NCBI GenBank assembly: GCA_043818355.1
Contig: JBDRFX010000030.1
Coordinates: 1 to 32,115 of the forward strand
DNA length: 32,115 nt
Direction: 5' to 3'
DNA from: JAHJCL01 sp043818355
GTDB taxonomy: Bacteria > Patescibacteriota > Minisyncoccia > Minisyncoccales > DG-74-3
A model generated the notes under the pieces. The model was not told the origin of the DNA, did not search any database, and saw nothing but the letters and a program-made list of their open reading frames with translations. The translations under genes and the position numbers were made by a program. How positions within the stretch are numbered: position 1 is the first letter of the stretch; each line of letters opens with the position of its first letter. Shown here one piece after another: positions 7,796-16,225 of this stretch.

Positions 7796-8356
7796 ATGCA
7801 AATTATTAAATCATTTTTTCTATTTGTTTGGGAGATTTTTAAAATAGTTGTTATGGCTTTAGCCATAGTAATTCCAATTCGTTATTATTTATTTCAACCA
7901 TTTTTTGTTAAAGGACAGTCAATGGAACCATCTTTTGCTAATGGTGATTATTTAATTATTGACGAGCTATCATATAGAGTTTCAGAGCCTAACAGGGGAG
8001 ATGTTATAGTTTTTAAGTATCCAAATAATCCCTCCCAGCGTTATATTAAAAGAATTATTGGTTTGCCAGGTGAAAAGATTGAAATTAGAGCCAATACAGT
8101 AATAGTTTCAACAGAAGAAGGCAATCAAGCTTTAAACGAAGAAACATACCTTCCTGTTGGATCGCCTACACCAGGTAATATCGTGATATTATTGGATGAT
8201 GACGAATATTTTGTTCTGGGAGACAATAGACCCGTTTCTTCTGATTCTAGATCTTGGGGAGCCCTAAAAAGAGAATATATTATAGGAAAGGTTTTTATTA
8301 GAGCTTTTCCTTTTTCTAGTTTTTCTAAGATAGAAACCCCAGCTTTTGAATTTTAA
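7796..8356 (+). CDS. lepB: Signal peptidase I
   Basis: This S26A-family membrane peptidase removes signal peptides from exported proteins on the outer face of the cytoplasmic membrane. A single N-terminal transmembrane segment (about residues 8-30) is followed by box B GQSMEPSF with the catalytic Ser (S42). Box D RYIKRIIGLPGE carries the general-base Lys (K85), and box E is GDNRPVSSDSRSWG. At 186 residues it has the Gram-positive-like size and a single anchor. The start is the first ATG after a good promoter, without a Shine-Dalgarno motif. It begins the block that continues with hisS nine bases later. Confidence 0.96.
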   Translation: MQIIKSFFLFVWEIFKIVVMALAIVIPIRYYLFQPFFVKGQSMEPSFANGDYLIIDELSYRVSEPNRGDVIVFKYPNNPSQRYIKRIIGLPGEKIEIRANTVIVSTEEGNQALNEETYLPVGSPTPGNIVILLDDDEYFVLGDNRPVSSDSRSWGALKREYIIGKVFIRAFPFSSFSKIETPAFEF

Positions 8357-8365
8357 AAAAATATT

Positions 8366-9658
8366 ATGACAGCAAAAAGAACAAGAATTCAAACTCCGAC
8401 TGGCATGCATGATATTCTGCCAGAGGATCAAAAATATTATAAGAAAATCTATGAAGTCGTAGAAAACGTTGCTAGTTTTTATGGTTTCGGAAAAATTGAT
8501 ACACCAATTTTAGAAGACACAGAACTTTTTTATAGGGGAATTGGAGAAGAGACAGATATTGTGCAAAAAGAAATGTTTAATCTTAAAACTAGAGGAGGGG
8601 ATCATTTGTCCCTGAGACCAGAATTAACAGCTCCTGTAGTCAGAGCATATTTGCAACATGGTATGAGTAATTTGCCACAACCAATTAAACTTTGGTATTT
8701 TGGACCATGTTTTAGATATGAAAAACCTCAATCAGGAAGATTCCGTCAATTTCAACAATTCGGACTAGAAGTTTTTGGTGAGCAAGGCTCAGTCATTGAT
8801 GCTCAGATTATTCAAATTTTTTATAATATTCTTCAAGAGTTGAAGCTGAAAAACATTATTATTCAGATTAACAATATTGGAGATTCCCAATGTAGGCCTT
8901 ATTATAAAAAACTTTTAAAGAATTATTTGAAATCTAGAGAAGGATCTCTGTGCGCGGATTGTAGATCTAGGCTTAAAACTAATCCTTTGAGAGTGCTTGA
9001 TTGTAAGCAAGAAAAATGTCAGAGAATAATTGGGCAAGCTCCTCAAGCAATGGATCATTTATGCGAAAATTGCCACCAACACTTTAAAGAAGTTTTAGAA
9101 TTTCTTGATGAAGTTGACATTCCTTATAGCTTAAACCCACACCTAGTAAGAGGATTAGATTATTATACTAAAACTGTTTTTGAAATTGTTGATGATTCTC
9201 CTGGAGGTAGAAGTATTGGTAGCTTGGTTGGAGGGGGTAGATATGATGCTTTGGTAAAAACGTTGAGTTCTAAAGATATACCAGCCATCGGAGCAGCTTC
9301 TGGGGTAGAAAGGATTATTGGGGCTATGAAAGCTTCAAAAATTAGTCCTTATGAAGAAGTTCCTTCTAAGGTTTTCTTAGCTCAACTAGGAAGGCTAGCT
9401 AAGAGAAAAAGTTTAAAACTTTTTGAAGATTTTAGAAAAGCTAAAATCTCTATAGTTGAATCTTTCGGTAGAGATTCTTTGAAAGCCCAATTAGTTCGCG
9501 CTGATAAATTAGAAGTAGAATATACTTTAATTTTAGGACAAAAAGAAGCTTTAGAGGGAAGTATTATTATTAGAAATATGCAAAACGGAAAACAAAAAAC
9601 AGTTAAGATAGAAAGCGTTGTTGAGGAGATTAAAAAAAGCCTAAGAAGTAAAAAATAA
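8366..9658 (+). CDS. hisS: Histidyl-tRNA synthetase
   Basis: This 430-residue class II aminoacyl-tRNA synthetase charges tRNA-His. The N terminus TPTGMHDILPEDQKYY is the family signature. Motif 2 is FRYEKPQSGRFRQFQQFG and the histidine-specific motif is LVRGLDYYTKTVFEI. A typical inserted segment with spaced cysteines (CADCRSRLKTNPLRVLDC and CENC) is present, as in many bacterial HisRS. The C-terminal anticodon-binding domain starts near VFLAQLG. The length is normal. Stop and the next start are separated by one base (TAA-T-ATG). Confidence 0.97.
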   Translation: MTAKRTRIQTPTGMHDILPEDQKYYKKIYEVVENVASFYGFGKIDTPILEDTELFYRGIGEETDIVQKEMFNLKTRGGDHLSLRPELTAPVVRAYLQHGMSNLPQPIKLWYFGPCFRYEKPQSGRFRQFQQFGLEVFGEQGSVIDAQIIQIFYNILQELKLKNIIIQINNIGDSQCRPYYKKLLKNYLKSREGSLCADCRSRLKTNPLRVLDCKQEKCQRIIGQAPQAMDHLCENCHQHFKEVLEFLDEVDIPYSLNPHLVRGLDYYTKTVFEIVDDSPGGRSIGSLVGGGRYDALVKTLSSKDIPAIGAASGVERIIGAMKASKISPYEEVPSKVFLAQLGRLAKRKSLKLFEDFRKAKISIVESFGRDSLKAQLVRADKLEVEYTLILGQKEALEGSIIIRNMQNGKQKTVKIESVVEEIKKSLRSKK

Positions 9659-9659
9659 T

Positions 9660-9983
9660 ATGGATTGTGTTTTTTGTAAGATTGCAGAAAAAGAGTTGTC
9701 ATCAGAAATAGTTTACGAAGACGAGAATATTTTGGGCTTTGTAAATATTAATCCGGAAGCACCACTCGATTTTCTTTTTATTCCCAAAAAACACCTAATT
9801 TGGGAGCAAGATTTTTCTAAAGAAGATCTCCTACTCTTGTCTTATTTGCTTGAAACTGCTAAATTAGTAGCTAAAGAAAAGGGGATTTTTTCTTCCTGTA
9901 AAATGTTATTTAATATTGGCAAAACAGGAGAGATTCCTCACATTCATTTGCACCTTTGGGGTGGTTGGGATAGTGTTAAATAG
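9660..9983 (+). CDS. HIT-family nucleotide-binding protein
   Basis: This is a 107-residue HIT (histidine triad) protein of the Hint/PKCI branch. It has the N-terminal CVFCKI motif of zinc-type Hint proteins and the triad HIHLHLW (H94, H96, H98). Such proteins hydrolyse nucleoside phosphoramidates or act on adenylated intermediates. The second His-x-His pair of zinc-binding Hints is not obvious beyond the two N-terminal cysteines. Genomic placement between hisS and rpsU suggests a housekeeping role, possibly clearing aminoacyl-adenylates; that is inference. Confidence 0.93.
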   Translation: MDCVFCKIAEKELSSEIVYEDENILGFVNINPEAPLDFLFIPKKHLIWEQDFSKEDLLLLSYLLETAKLVAKEKGIFSSCKMLFNIGKTGEIPHIHLHLWGGWDSVK

Positions 9984-9994
9984 TTTAAAATAAT

Positions 9995-10231
9995 ATGACA
10001 ATTAAAACAGTAAAAAAAGAGAGAGAAAGCGTACAATCTTTAATACGTCGTTTTTCAAGAAGTATGCGTCGTAGTGGCACTCTTTTAAGATTGAGAAGAA
10101 ATCAATTTCATTCAAGAAATAAAAGTAATGAAATGAAAAAAAAAGCAGCATTAAGACGTGAGGAATTGAAAAATGAATACGAAAAAAAGAAAAAATTAGG
10201 CTTGTTAGAAGACAAGTTTAAAAGATTTTAA
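9995..10231 (+). CDS. rpsU: Small ribosomal subunit protein bS21
   Basis: This 78-residue, very basic protein with the pattern SVQSLIRRFSRSMRRSGTL followed by a lysine/arginine-rich helix matches bS21, which binds near the 3' end of 16S rRNA close to the anti-Shine-Dalgarno sequence. That is relevant here because Shine-Dalgarno motifs are rare in this window. The stop codon shares one base with the yqeY start (TAATG), implying coupled translation. Confidence 0.9.
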   Translation: MTIKTVKKERESVQSLIRRFSRSMRRSGTLLRLRRNQFHSRNKSNEMKKKAALRREELKNEYEKKKKLGLLEDKFKRF

Positions 10232-10740
10232 TGAATCTTAAAGAAAAAATACAAGAAGATTTAAAAGTCGCTTTAAAATTACAGAGATCAGAAGAGGTCT
10301 CTGTTTTGAGATTAATTATGGCTCCCTTGATTAATCAAGAAAAAGAGAAGATTTATAGGATTAATACTGACGTGAAGAACGAAGGAAAAAACCAAGAAGA
10401 GCTTGCGCAGTTGAGTCAATTGACCGAAGAAGAAGTTGAGGATATTATTTCTTATGAAGCTAAAAAAAGAAAGGAATCAATCTTAGCATTTGAGAAAGGA
10501 AATAGGAAAGAATTGGCTGAAAAAGAAGAAAGAGAATTAGAAATTCTTAAAAAATATTTACCAGAACAAATATCTGAAAGTGATTTAAAAAATATTGTTA
10601 AGCAAATAATCGAAAAATTAGGCGCTCGAGGAATGAAAGATGTTGGATCTGTTATGAAAGGAACCATAGAAGAAGTAGGCAAAAGAGCTGACGGTAAAAT
10701 TATTTTAGAAATAGCGAAGGAATTGTTAAACAATGATTGA
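10231..10740 (+). CDS. yqeY: GatB/YqeY domain protein
   Basis: This 169-residue protein belongs to the YqeY family, related to the tail domain of GatB (tRNA amidotransferase). The core motifs are LKVALKLQRSEEVSVLRLI, a helix with YEAKKRKESILAFEKGNR, and the C-terminal ARGMKDVGSVMKG segment. A short insertion around residues 48-60 (NTDVKNEGKNQEE) is not usual. Its biochemical role is unsettled; tRNA binding is suspected from the GatB link. Placement between rpsU and ybeY fits a translation role. It overlaps ybeY by eight bases. Confidence 0.92.
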   Translation: MNLKEKIQEDLKVALKLQRSEEVSVLRLIMAPLINQEKEKIYRINTDVKNEGKNQEELAQLSQLTEEEVEDIISYEAKKRKESILAFEKGNRKELAEKEERELEILKKYLPEQISESDLKNIVKQIIEKLGARGMKDVGSVMKGTIEEVGKRADGKIILEIAKELLNND

Positions 10741-11173
10741 AATTCTTAATTTAACCGAAATTATTGTTAGATTGTCTTTTTTAAAAAAAGTAGCCAAAAC
10801 GGTTTTAAGGGAAGAGGGTATTGAGGGAAAATTGTCGCTTGTTTTAGTAGAATCTGATAGAATAAAAGAATTCAATAAAAAATATAGAAAAAAAGACTTT
10901 CCTACGGATGTTTTGTCTTTTGGTCAATTTGATGATTCTGGTTTTGTCCTCCCCGTTGAAGAAAACAATCAAGGAGAAATAGTTATTTGCCCCGAACAAG
11001 TCAAAAACAATGCAGAAAAATTAGGAATTGCTTTTGAAGAAGAGTTGATTAATATTTTGATTCATGGAATTTTGCACGTTTTGGGATATTCTCATGAAGG
11101 GACAAAAACAAAAAGAGTTAAAATGTTTAATAAACAAAGATATTATTTAGAAAAATGCCTAAAAATTGCCTAA
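10733..11173 (+). CDS. ybeY: Endoribonuclease YbeY (rRNA maturation/quality control)
   Basis: This is a 146-residue UPF0054-family metalloprotein with the zinc-binding signature HGILHVLGYSH (H111, H115, H121) and the upstream PTDVLSFG motif. YbeY acts in 16S rRNA 3'-end maturation and ribosome quality control, and in some bacteria it forms a functional pair with bS21, encoded two genes upstream. The ATG at 10733 lies within the end of yqeY, with a weak AAGGA upstream. Its own end overlaps ftsA by 19 bases. Confidence 0.95.
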   Translation: MIEILNLTEIIVRLSFLKKVAKTVLREEGIEGKLSLVLVESDRIKEFNKKYRKKDFPTDVLSFGQFDDSGFVLPVEENNQGEIVICPEQVKNNAEKLGIAFEEELINILIHGILHVLGYSHEGTKTKRVKMFNKQRYYLEKCLKIA

Positions 11174-12348
11174 TAACAGGAATAGATATCGGAACAAGCG
11201 GAATTAAAATTCTGGTTGCTCAAAAGAATTCAAATGCAGACATAGAGACCTTGGCTTTTTTAAATAAGCCAGCCTTAGGAATAAGAAAGGGTGTAATTAT
11301 TAACCCTCAAAATGTTACGACGGTCCTTAATGAAGCTTGGGAACAAGTTTATGAAATGATTGGTCAGAAAATCAATTCGGTCTATGTAAACATTGGAGGA
11401 AGCCATATATCTTGTATCTCTTCTAGAGGAAAGGTAGCAGTTTCTAGAGCAGACAAAGAAGTTTCTGAAGAAGATATCGATAGAGTCTTAGATAATGCTA
11501 AGACTTTTTCTATTTCTCAAAACAAAGAAATTATTGATGTCCTAGCAACAAATTTCATAGTAGACGAACAGTCTGTCAAAAATGCCGTTGGTATGAAGGG
11601 AGTACGTTTAGAGGCAGATGCTTTAATGATTTGTGTATTTTCTCCATATTATAATAATCTTCAGCAAAGCATTTCCAGTTCTCGTTTTGAAGAGATTAAG
11701 GGCATTATTCCATCTCCTATCGCCGCCGCAAGAGCAGTACTTTCTTCTTCTCAGAAAGAGTTAGGAACAGCATTGTTAAACATTGGAGAGGGAACAACAG
11801 GGTTGGCTGTATATGAAGAAGGAAATTTGATTCATTTAGCTATTTTACCTGTTGGATCACTCAACATTACGCACGACATTGCTATTGGGTTAAGAATAGA
11901 TCCAGATAATGCAGAGAAAATTAAAAAAGAATACGGATCTTGCTGTCTTTCTAAAAAAGAAGAAAAAGAGAGAATTGAATTATTGGAACCAGAACCACTA
12001 ACGATTTCTAGAAAAGAATTATCTAAGATTATTGATGCTAGGGTTTCGGAGATTTTTGAAGAAGCTAATAAAGAATTAAGAAAGATTGGCAAGGCAGGTT
12101 CTTTGCCCGCAGGCATAATATTGACTGGGGGTGGAGCTAAAATTCCTGGTATATTGGAACTAGCCAAGAAAGAATTTAAACTTCATTGTAAGATCGGTAA
12201 ACCAAAAAGTTTTATTGGAGTTGATAAAGACCCGTCTCTATCTACTATTTGTGGTTTGGTATTGTCTGGATTTGACTCTGAATTCGAAGAGAAAAAAAAT
12301 TCTTGGATGAGTAATTTTTTATCAAAATTAAGAATTTTAATTCCTTAA
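11155..12348 (+). CDS. ftsA: Cell division protein FtsA
   Basis: FtsA is an actin-fold ATP-binding protein that tethers FtsZ to the membrane and recruits later division proteins. The 397-residue protein has phosphate-1 (GIDIGTSGIKILVA), the FtsA-specific 1C domain (about 85-170), phosphate-2, the adenosine motif (GIILTGGGAKIPG), and a C-terminal amphipathic helix (WMSNFLSKLRILIP) as membrane anchor. Phosphate-2 reads LLNIGEGTTG instead of the usual VVDIGGGTT: the Asp is Asn (N209) and the third Gly is Glu (E212). This may change nucleotide hydrolysis. It is directly followed by ftsZ, as in many bacteria, but without other dcw genes. Confidence 0.95.
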   Translation: MPKNCLITGIDIGTSGIKILVAQKNSNADIETLAFLNKPALGIRKGVIINPQNVTTVLNEAWEQVYEMIGQKINSVYVNIGGSHISCISSRGKVAVSRADKEVSEEDIDRVLDNAKTFSISQNKEIIDVLATNFIVDEQSVKNAVGMKGVRLEADALMICVFSPYYNNLQQSISSSRFEEIKGIIPSPIAAARAVLSSSQKELGTALLNIGEGTTGLAVYEEGNLIHLAILPVGSLNITHDIAIGLRIDPDNAEKIKKEYGSCCLSKKEEKERIELLEPEPLTISRKELSKIIDARVSEIFEEANKELRKIGKAGSLPAGIILTGGGAKIPGILELAKKEFKLHCKIGKPKSFIGVDKDPSLSTICGLVLSGFDSEFEEKKNSWMSNFLSKLRILIP

Positions 12349-12353
12349 AATAT

Positions 12354-13280
12354 ATGCAAGGCCCTATTATAATCAAGGTAGTCGGAGTAGGAGGTTCTGG
12401 TGGGAACGCCATTTCTAGAATGAAGCAATTTAAAATAAAAGGCGTTCAGTTAGTAGCCATTAATTCTGATTTTCAAGATTTACAGAAAACTTCAGCTGAT
12501 GTTAAGGTTCAGATTGGTCAAGAAACCACTCAAGGGCTTGGTACTGGAATGAATCCAGAATTGGGCAAGCAGTCAGCTCTTGAGAATAAAGAAGAAATTC
12601 AAAGAGTCCTTGAGGGTTCTGATTTGGTTTTTATAACCTATGGTGCTGGAGGAGGAACAGGAACAGGAGCTGGTCCTGTGGTTGCTGAAATTGCCAGAGA
12701 ATTAGGAGCTTTGACCATAGCAGTGATAACAAAGCCTTTTGATTTTGAAGGCCAGGCAAGAAAGAAATTGGCTGAAGATGGTGTTAAAAAATTAAAAGAA
12801 AAAGTAGATAGTTTAATTACTATTTCTAACGACAGATTGTTGTCAATTTTAGATCCGAAAATTTCTTTAGTTGAAGCTTTTTGGTTTTGTGATGACATAC
12901 TCAGGCAGGCTGTTCAAGGTATATCTGATCTTATTATTCTTCCTGGTATTATTAATGTTAACTTTGCTGATATTAAGGGTATTATTAAGAACTCTGGTAC
13001 GGCTCTGTTGGGGGTTGGGAGAGCCACTGGAGACAAAAGAGCTGAAGTTGCGGCTAGATTAGCTATAAACTCTCCTTTATTAGATAGTTCTTGCAAGGGG
13101 GCCAAAGGGGTTTTGTTTAATATTTCAGGTGAAGACATATCTCTTTCAGAAATTGATGCTGCTGCCAAAGAAATTACTAAAGAGGTTAATCCAGAAGCAA
13201 GGGTCATATTCGGAGCCATACAAGACGAAAAACTAAAGAAGGGAGAAATTAAAGTAACTGTTATTGCTACGGGTTTTTAA
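12354..13280 (+). CDS. ftsZ: Cell division GTPase FtsZ, tail-less and divergent
   Basis: FtsZ polymerises into the cytokinetic ring. This 308-residue copy contains the GTPase domain (VVGVGGSGGNAI, GAGGGTGTGAGP as the T4 signature) and the C-terminal activation domain, ending at IKVTVIATGF. That is exactly where canonical FtsZ would continue into a variable linker and the conserved C-terminal peptide that binds FtsA; both are missing. The T7 loop reads NVNFADIK, so the first of the two catalytic-loop Asp residues is Asn while the second is kept. In T4 the usual GMGGG is GAGGG. The 98 bases downstream hold a terminator and a promoter and no tail-coding remnant, so this is not a frameshift. A divergent paralogue elsewhere in the genome is possible. 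Confidence 0.93.
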   Translation: MQGPIIIKVVGVGGSGGNAISRMKQFKIKGVQLVAINSDFQDLQKTSADVKVQIGQETTQGLGTGMNPELGKQSALENKEEIQRVLEGSDLVFITYGAGGGTGTGAGPVVAEIARELGALTIAVITKPFDFEGQARKKLAEDGVKKLKEKVDSLITISNDRLLSILDPKISLVEAFWFCDDILRQAVQGISDLIILPGIINVNFADIKGIIKNSGTALLGVGRATGDKRAEVAARLAINSPLLDSSCKGAKGVLFNISGEDISLSEIDAAAKEITKEVNPEARVIFGAIQDEKLKKGEIKVTVIATGF

Positions 13281-13311
13281 TCATAAATCCAGATGCTTTT
13301 AGTATAAAATT

Positions 13312-13336
13312 TGCCCTTTTTTGACGGGCATTTTTG
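13312..13336 (+). terminator. Terminator after ftsZ
   Basis: TGCCC (13312-13316) pairs with GGGCA (13326-13330) around a nine-base loop, followed by TTTTT. It ends the lepB-ftsZ block. The loop and downstream arm overlap the -35 box of the nrdD promoter. Confidence 0.5.
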
Positions 13337-13349
13337 GTTATAGTAAAAT
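13321..13349 (+). promoter_or_regulatory. Promoter of the nrdD-nrdG-comEC unit
   Basis: TTGACG (13321-13326), 17 bases, TAAAAT (13344-13349): five of six matches in each box with ideal spacing. Predicted transcription start is near 13356, 23 bases before the nrdD ATG. No Shine-Dalgarno motif and no NrdR-box pair is evident. Confidence 0.6.
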
Positions 13350-13378
13350 GTATTTATTAAAATTAATTTTCTTAGATA

Positions 13379-15523
13379 ATGGCTATTGAAACAAAGGTTC
13401 AAGAAAACAAGATTGCAAAGGTTCAAAAAAGAGATGGGACAATTGTCCCCTTTGACGCTGAAAGAATTAAAGAAGCAGTGTTTAAAGCCATTACGGCTGC
13501 TAATCAGGGTGACGGCGAATTAACAGACAAGGTCACAGAAAGAATTGTTAATTTTATAAACCGTAGATTTAAAAAAGATGAGATTCCTCACGTTGAACAG
13601 ATACAAGACACAGTAGAAGAAGTTTTGATTTTAGAAGGATTAGTTGAAACAGCTAAAGCTTATATCTTATACCGCGAACAAAGAAGGAGAATAAGAGAGG
13701 CCACAGTTCTTTTTGATGAGTCTACAGCAATGGTTGATAAGTATTTGGGAGAATTAGACTGGCAAGTCAAAGAGAATGCCAATATGACATATTCTTTGCA
13801 AGGGTTAAATCAATACGTCATTTCTACTATTGCTAAAAAATATTGGTTAAATAAAATTTATCCCAAAGAAATCACAGAAGCCGCAGCTGCCGAGGATTTC
13901 CATATTCATAATTTAGACAGCATTAGCACATATTGTTGTGGTTGGGATTTATATGATTTATTATTGAGAGGTTTTGGAGGTGTACCAGGAAAATTAGAGA
14001 GTCATCCACCAAAACACTTTGGAACAGCCCTCGGTCAATTGGTTAACTTTTTTTATACTCTGCAGGGAGAGTCAGCAGGAGCGCAAGCGGTTTCTAATAT
14101 AGATACTCTTTTAGCTCCATTTATTAGATACGACAACCTTACGTATAAGCAAGTCAAGCAGGCTATTCAAGAATTTTTATTCAATTGTATGGTTCCCACG
14201 AGAGTTGGTTTTCAGACTCCTTTTTTGAACGTGTCTATAGACATCAATCCACCTAAATTTTTAGCTCAACAGCCAGTAATCATTGGAGGATTGCCAAAAG
14301 AAGAGATTTACGGAGATTTCCAAGAAGAAATGAATACATTTAACAAGGCCTTTTATGAGGTTTTAATAGAGGGAGACTCTAAGGGAAGACCATTTACTTT
14401 CCCAATTCCTACTGTTTCTATTGGAAAAGATTTTGATTGGAATAATCCTGCCCTAGAACCAATGTGGGAAGCTACAGCAAAATACGGTATTAATTATTTT
14501 TCCAATTTTATAAGTTCTGATATGGATCCCTCTGATTTTAGATCTATGTGTTGTCGTTTAAGGTTAGATAATCGTGAACTTTATAAAAGGGGAGGGGGAT
14601 TGTTTGGTTCGGCTCCCTTAACAGGCTCAATCGGTGTTTGCACCATCAATCTTCCAAGAATAGGATATTTAGCAAAAACAAAAACAGAATATTTTGAGAG
14701 ATTAAGAAAATTCATGGATTTAGCTAAAGACAGTCTAGAAATTAAAAGAAAAGCTCTGGAAGACTTTATGGAAAAAGGACTTTATCCTTACTCAAAGCAC
14801 TATTTAGATCAAGTTAAAAAAGTAAGAGGAAAATATTTTGGTAATCATTTTTCAACAATTGGATTAATGGGAATGAACGAATCTTTGTTGAATTTTATTG
14901 ATGAAGATATTACTACCAAAAGAGGAAGAAAGTTTGCCTTAGAGGTACTCGACTTTATGAGAGATAGATTGATTAAATATCAAGAAGAAACAGAGAATAT
15001 ATATAATTTAGAAGCTACTCCAGGAGAGGGAACAAGTTATCGCCAGGCCAAAGAAGATAGAGAGAGATATCCCGACATTATTACTGCTGGAACCAAAAAA
15101 GTTCCTTACTATACTAATTCAAGTCAGTTGCCGGTTAATCATACAGATGACATCTTTGAAGCCTTAGAATTGCAAGACGACTTGCAGACGAAGTATACGG
15201 GAGGAACAGTCATGCACCTATTTTTAGGAGAAGAAATTACAGAAATTGAAGCTGTAAAAAGTTTGGTGAAAACGGTTTTTGAGAAATTTAACCTTCCGTA
15301 TATTACCATCACCCCCACTTTCTCTATCTGTCCAGTTCACGGTTATTTGTCTGGAGAACATTTTGAATGTCCAAAATGTACGGTTGAACAAGCTTGCGAG
15401 GTTTATTCTCGTGTTGTCGGATATCTTAGACCAGTGCAGCAATGGAATAATGGTAAGGTAAAAGAATATAAAGAAAGAAAAGAATTTAAAGTAAGAAAGC
15501 AACAACTTATTCCTGTTAAATAA
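13379..15523 (+). CDS. nrdD: Anaerobic (class III) ribonucleoside-triphosphate reductase
   Basis: NrdD makes deoxyribonucleotides under anoxic conditions with an oxygen-sensitive glycyl radical. The 714-residue protein starts with an ATP-cone regulatory domain (KVQKRDGTIVPFDAERIKEAV) that senses ATP/dATP. The barrel contains the expected segments around FHIHNLD and the cysteine-bearing loop CCGWDLYD. The C terminus has the four-Cys zinc site (CPVHGYLSGEHFECPKC plus a nearby Cys) and the glycyl-radical segment RVVGYLRPVQQWNNGK, with the radical Gly at G681. The length is normal. It is followed six bases later by its activase NrdG. Confidence 0.96.
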   Translation: MAIETKVQENKIAKVQKRDGTIVPFDAERIKEAVFKAITAANQGDGELTDKVTERIVNFINRRFKKDEIPHVEQIQDTVEEVLILEGLVETAKAYILYREQRRRIREATVLFDESTAMVDKYLGELDWQVKENANMTYSLQGLNQYVISTIAKKYWLNKIYPKEITEAAAAEDFHIHNLDSISTYCCGWDLYDLLLRGFGGVPGKLESHPPKHFGTALGQLVNFFYTLQGESAGAQAVSNIDTLLAPFIRYDNLTYKQVKQAIQEFLFNCMVPTRVGFQTPFLNVSIDINPPKFLAQQPVIIGGLPKEEIYGDFQEEMNTFNKAFYEVLIEGDSKGRPFTFPIPTVSIGKDFDWNNPALEPMWEATAKYGINYFSNFISSDMDPSDFRSMCCRLRLDNRELYKRGGGLFGSAPLTGSIGVCTINLPRIGYLAKTKTEYFERLRKFMDLAKDSLEIKRKALEDFMEKGLYPYSKHYLDQVKKVRGKYFGNHFSTIGLMGMNESLLNFIDEDITTKRGRKFALEVLDFMRDRLIKYQEETENIYNLEATPGEGTSYRQAKEDRERYPDIITAGTKKVPYYTNSSQLPVNHTDDIFEALELQDDLQTKYTGGTVMHLFLGEEITEIEAVKSLVKTVFEKFNLPYITITPTFSICPVHGYLSGEHFECPKCTVEQACEVYSRVVGYLRPVQQWNNGKVKEYKERKEFKVRKQQLIPVK

Positions 15524-15528
15524 TTTTT

Positions 15529-16224
15529 ATGAAAATAGGAGGGCTTCAAAAGCTAACACTCATTGATTATCCTGGCAAACTAGCCTGTACGGTTTTTTTA
15601 ACTGGTTGTAATTTTAGATGTCCATTTTGCTATTCCAGGGAACTAGTTTTACCAGAAGAAATAATTCAACAGCCAGAAATTTCTCAAAAAGAGTTTTTTG
15701 ATTTTTTAAAAAAAAGAAAAACTCTTTTTGAAGGAGTTGTTATTTGTGGTGGAGAGCCAACCATTAACAAAGACTTGGTTGATTTTGTTAAAAAAATTAA
15801 AAAATTGGGATTTTTAGTCAAACTGGACACAAATGGCACCAACCCTAAAATGATGAAAGAACTTATTGATAAAAAATTGATTGATTATGTAGCTATGGAC
15901 ATTAAAATGCCCAAAGCGAGGTACAAAGAGGTATTTTTCGATAAAATAGACATTAAAGACATTCAAAAATCAATAGATATCTTAAAAGAAGGAAAGATTA
16001 ATTATGAATTTAGAACAACAATTGTTCCCACTTTTTTGGAAAGAAATGATATACTTGACATCGTTCACTGGATAAGGCCAGCTCCTAAATATTTTTTACA
16101 GAATTTTAGACCAGAAAAAACGATTAATCCAGCTTTTGAAAAAATTCAGCCCTATGATGAAAAATTCCTGTTAGAAATTCAGAGATCAGTTTCTCCATTT
16201 TTTGATATTTGTTGGGTGAGATAA
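15529..16224 (+). CDS. nrdG: Anaerobic ribonucleotide reductase activating protein (radical SAM)
   Basis: This radical-SAM enzyme installs the glycyl radical on NrdD. The 231-residue protein starts MKIGGLQKLTLIDYPGK, typical of the NrdG-type activases, and has the 4Fe-4S cluster motif CNFRCPFC (C27, C31, C34). The GGEPT motif that binds the SAM amino group is also present. The codons for Gly-Gly near the start happen to read like a Shine-Dalgarno motif, but the motif lies downstream of the ATG and the sequence is conserved in the family. It sits one base before comEC. Confidence 0.95.
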   Translation: MKIGGLQKLTLIDYPGKLACTVFLTGCNFRCPFCYSRELVLPEEIIQQPEISQKEFFDFLKKRKTLFEGVVICGGEPTINKDLVDFVKKIKKLGFLVKLDTNGTNPKMMKELIDKKLIDYVAMDIKMPKARYKEVFFDKIDIKDIQKSIDILKEGKINYEFRTTIVPTFLERNDILDIVHWIRPAPKYFLQNFRPEKTINPAFEKIQPYDEKFLLEIQRSVSPFFDICWVR

Positions 16225-16225
16225 A

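Noticed and set aside
12354..13280. FtsZ shortened by frameshift
   Set aside because: The downstream 98 bases hold a terminator and promoter in place of any tail-like coding sequence.
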